Shown piece by piece: positions 46,999-48,910 of a stretch of DNA of 48,910 nucleotides (the stretch's first letter is position 1; each line of letters starts with the position of its first letter). The DNA comes from Mycobacterium sp. 852002-40037_SCH5390672 (GTDB lineage Bacteria > Actinomycetota > Actinomycetes > Mycobacteriales > Mycobacteriaceae), in the NCBI RefSeq assembly GCF_001665875.1, contig NZ_LZTA01000072.1:1-48910 (forward strand), given 5' to 3'. Made by a program: the position numbers and the translations under genes. A model generated the notes under the pieces. It had not been told where the DNA came from. It was given only the letters and a program-made list of their open reading frames with translations, and ran no database searches.

Positions 46999-48495
46999 GT
47001 GAGTGCCGACGATCTAGATATTCCCGAGCAGTACCGAATTCGCCGGGATAAGCGCGCTCGGTTGCTCGCCGAGGGGCATGATCCCTATCCGGTCGCCGTC
47101 GAACGCACCCACACGCTGGCGCAGGTCCGTGCCGCCCATCCCGACCTGCCGGTCGACACCGCGACCGATGACCTCGTCGGCGTGGCCGGCCGGGTGATCT
47201 TTGCCCGCAACTCCGGCAAACTCTGTTTCGCCACGCTGCAGGAGGGTGACGGCACCAGCCTGCAGGTGATGATCAGCCTCGACAAGGTCGGCCGGCAATC
47301 TCTGGACGCGTGGAAGGCCGACGTCGACCTCGGTGACATCGTCTATGTGCACGGCAACGTGATCAGTTCGCGGCGCGGCGAATTGTCCGTGCTGGCCGAC
47401 TCCTGGCAGATGGCGTCCAAGTCGTTGCGTCCGCTGCCGGTCGCGCACAAGGAAATGAGTGAAGAGGCGCGGGTGCGGCAGCGCTACGTCGACCTGATCG
47501 TGCGCCCGCAGGCACGCACGGTGGCCCGCCAGCGGATCGCCGTCATCCGCGCGATACGCAACGCATTGGAACGGCGCGGGTTTCTCGAAGTCGAAACCCC
47601 AATGTTGCAGACGCTGGCCGGTGGCGCGGCGGCGCGGCCCTTCATCACACATTCCAATGCACTGGACATCGATCTCTACTTGAGGATCGCACCCGAACTG
47701 TTCCTCAAGCGCTGCGTCGTCGGTGGTTTCGACAGGGTTTTCGAACTAAATCGAGTGTTCCGAAACGAAGGTGCGGATTCCACCCATTCTCCGGAATTTT
47801 CCATGCTCGAGACCTACCAGGCGTACGGAACGTATGACGATTCAGCAGTAGTGACGCGTGAGCTTATTCAAGAGGTGGCCGATGACGCGATCGGAACCCG
47901 ACAACTACCGCTGCCCGACGGCAGTGTCTACGACATAGACGGAGAATGGGCTTCCATACAAATGTACCCATCACTGTCTGCGGCACTCGGTGAAGAGATC
48001 ACGCCTGCGACGTCGGTAGAGCAACTGCTCAGCATCGCCGATCGGCTCGGTGTCGAGATTCCCGGAGACCGGGGCTACGGGCACGGAAAGATCGTCGAGG
48101 AACTGTGGGAGCACACGGTGGGCAACGCGCTCGTCGCTCCCACCTTCGTGCGGGATTTCCCGGTCGAGACAACGCCTTTGACGCGCCAGCATCGCAGTCT
48201 CGCGGGCGTCACCGAGAAGTGGGACCTGTATGTGCGCGGAGTTGAACTGGCCACCGGGTACTCCGAATTGAACGATCCCGTCGTGCAGCGTGAGAGGTTC
48301 GCCGCGCAAGCCCGCGCGGCCGCCGCGGGCGACGACGAAGCCATGGTGCTCGACGAAGACTTTCTTGCCGCACTGGAGTATGCGATGCCGCCATGTACCG
48401 GAACGGGAATGGGTATCGACCGGTTGTTGATGACATTGACTGGACTGTCAATTCGAGAGACAGTTTTGTTCCCGATTGTTCGGCCACAAGCGTAG
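46999..48495 (+). CDS. lysS: Lysyl-tRNA synthetase, class II
   Basis: The 498-residue enzyme has an N-terminal OB-fold anticodon domain and the class II core: motif 1 region [21 protein letters not shown] cut to its core, motif 2 [14 protein letters not shown], motif 3 [14 protein letters not shown] 46,999 matches the family start. The part before about 47,640 is 65-68% GC in sampled rows, but later rows fall to 43-53%, with different codon use, though the protein is intact. A loop near residue 355 lacks a few residues seen in M. tuberculosis LysS. Confidence 0.93.
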   Translation: MSADDLDIPEQYRIRRDKRARLLAEGHDPYPVAVERTHTLAQVRAAHPDLPVDTATDDLVGVAGRVIFARNSGKLCFATLQEGDGTSLQVMISLDKVGRQSLDAWKADVDLGDIVYVHGNVISSRRGELSVLADSWQMASKSLRPLPVAHKEMSEEARVRQRYVDLIVRPQARTVARQRIAVIRAIRNALERRGFLEVETPMLQTLAGGAAARPFITHSNALDIDLYLRIAPELFLKRCVVGGFDRVFELNRVFRNEGADSTHSPEFSMLETYQAYGTYDDSAVVTRELIQEVADDAIGTRQLPLPDGSVYDIDGEWASIQMYPSLSAALGEEITPATSVEQLLSIADRLGVEIPGDRGYGHGKIVEELWEHTVGNALVAPTFVRDFPVETTPLTRQHRSLAGVTEKWDLYVRGVELATGYSELNDPVVQRERFAAQARAAAAGDDEAMVLDEDFLAALEYAMPPCTGTGMGIDRLLMTLTGLSIRETVLFPIVRPQA

Positions 48496-48621
48496 TTGAA
48501 AGTTCAACTGTGCGGCTTCCGTACAGATTGAGTATGCTGCGCTGTTATGGCACATTGGTGACCGGGGAGGTCGATCCAATCTGCTCAGTAACCGCTCAGG
48601 ACGAAATGCGAGGGTAAGCCA
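48496..48621 (+). promoter_or_regulatory. lsr2 promoter region
   Basis: The 126-base gap has a -10-like TATGCT at 48,533-48,538 and a purine-rich GCGAGGGTAAG just before the lsr2 ATG. Composition is less GC-rich than flanking genes. The -35 box cannot be fixed by eye. Confidence 0.45.
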
Positions 48622-48906
48622 ATGGCAAAAAAAGTGACCGTCACCTTGGTCGATGATTTCGACGGTGCCGGCGCGGCCGACGAAACGGTGGAATTCGGGC
48701 TTGACGGGGTGACGTACGAGATTGATCTTTCGTCCAAGAATGCCGCGAAACTGCGCGGGGATCTGAAGCAATGGGTGGAAGCCGGCCGCCGCGGGGGGGG
48801 GGGCCCCCCCCCGGCGGGCGGGGGGGGGGGGGGCCGGGGGGGGGGGGCGGGGCGGGCGCCCGCCGCCCGCCCCGCCGCCGGGGGCCCCGCCCCCCGGGGC
48901 GGTTAG
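48622..48906 (+). CDS. lsr2: Lsr2 nucleoid-associated silencer, 3' end corrupted
   Basis: The first ~57 residues are textbook Lsr2: MAKKVTVTLVDDFDG, then VEFGLDGVTYEIDLSSKNAA and LRGDLKQWVEAGRR, the N-terminal dimerisation domain. Lsr2 bridges AT-rich DNA and silences acquired genes. After about 48,792 the sequence turns into G and C homopolymers and the frame runs on as Gly/Pro/Ala to a chance stop; the C-terminal AT-hook-like domain with its RGR motif is missing. This looks like a sequencing failure at a contig end. Confidence 0.9.
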   Translation: MAKKVTVTLVDDFDGAGAADETVEFGLDGVTYEIDLSSKNAAKLRGDLKQWVEAGRRGGGGPPPAGGGGGGRGGGAGRAPAARPAAGGPAPRGG

Positions 48907-48910
48907 GACC
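48793..48910. other. Low-quality G/C homopolymer tract at the window end
   Basis: From about 48,793 almost every base is G or C, in long runs (ten or more identical bases), with no A or T for long stretches. It replaces expected lsr2 sequence. Best read as degraded sequence at an assembly edge; should not be interpreted as biology. Confidence 0.8.

Overview
The window is GC-rich mycobacterial chromosome, most likely from a slow grower of the M. avium complex or a close relative. The evidence is a PE/PPE pair, Lsr2, a 13E12-type HNH protein, the ppgS/Rv3632 pair, and a right-hand half (about 16.78-48.9 kb) whose gene order mirrors M. tuberculosis Rv3635 to Rv3597c. Species assignment is inference. 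The last ~120 bases are an almost pure G/C homopolymer tract that destroys the 3' end of lsr2, so the window probably ends at a badly read contig end.

Region 1 (1-16,764) is an accessory island. Its right edge is a 33-base relic of a tRNA 3' end (AGGTC, T arm, acceptor strand, CCA), the classic scar of tRNA-targeted integration; no integrase is visible, so it would lie left of the window or be lost. The left part (110-3601, + strand) is phage-like: a zinc-finger protein, a WhiB-like regulator, a NUMOD4/HNH nuclease and an HTH/excisionase-like protein linked by ATGA overlaps, small phage-type proteins, a strong hairpin, then a P27-like small terminase subunit without any large terminase, capsid or tail gene. 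The rest is cargo with a defence or conflict flavour: an AbiTii-like C-terminal protein (possibly frameshifted), a protein with a HEPN RNase-like Rx4H motif, a DUF6932-like nucleotidyltransferase with an overlapping partner, a type VII secretion-like operon (EspC-like, WxG protein and two membrane proteins) with a decayed extra copy of its first gene, a secreted DUF3761 protein plus lipoprotein, a PF10137-type TIR-like protein followed by a membrane protein, several orphan small genes, and an ADP-ribosyltransferase-like protein overlapping a partner next to the tRNA scar.

Region 2 (16,783-31,184) is core: a membrane protein (Rv3635) overlapping head-to-head with galE1, the polyprenyl-phosphate GalNAc synthase ppgS with its DUF2304 partner and a flippase-like protein (cell-envelope glycan decoration), a DUF475 membrane protein, ppa, a DacB-like D-Ala-D-Ala carboxypeptidase, a DUF2342 zinc protease, tilS, hpt, lpqG, then PE and PPE genes behind an AT-rich upstream region. 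The esxV/esxW pair expected after PPE65 is absent.

Region 3 (31,218-36,660) holds a 13E12-family HNH protein, then an overlapping ephA / luciferase-like monooxygenase / zinc alcohol dehydrogenase operon, a VOC-fold protein and a two-copy 48-bp tandem repeat. The espACD locus that sits between ephA and ftsH in M. tuberculosis is not here.

Region 4 (36,731-48,910) is a dense housekeeping run on the + strand: ftsH, folE-folP1-folB-folK (folate), two membrane proteins, a Rossmann/DUF2520 protein, panC-panD-coaX (pantothenate and CoA), lysS and lsr2. Overlapping stops and starts point to one or a few long transcripts. The 3' half of lysS has clearly lower GC than the 5' half, suggesting a recombinational mosaic.
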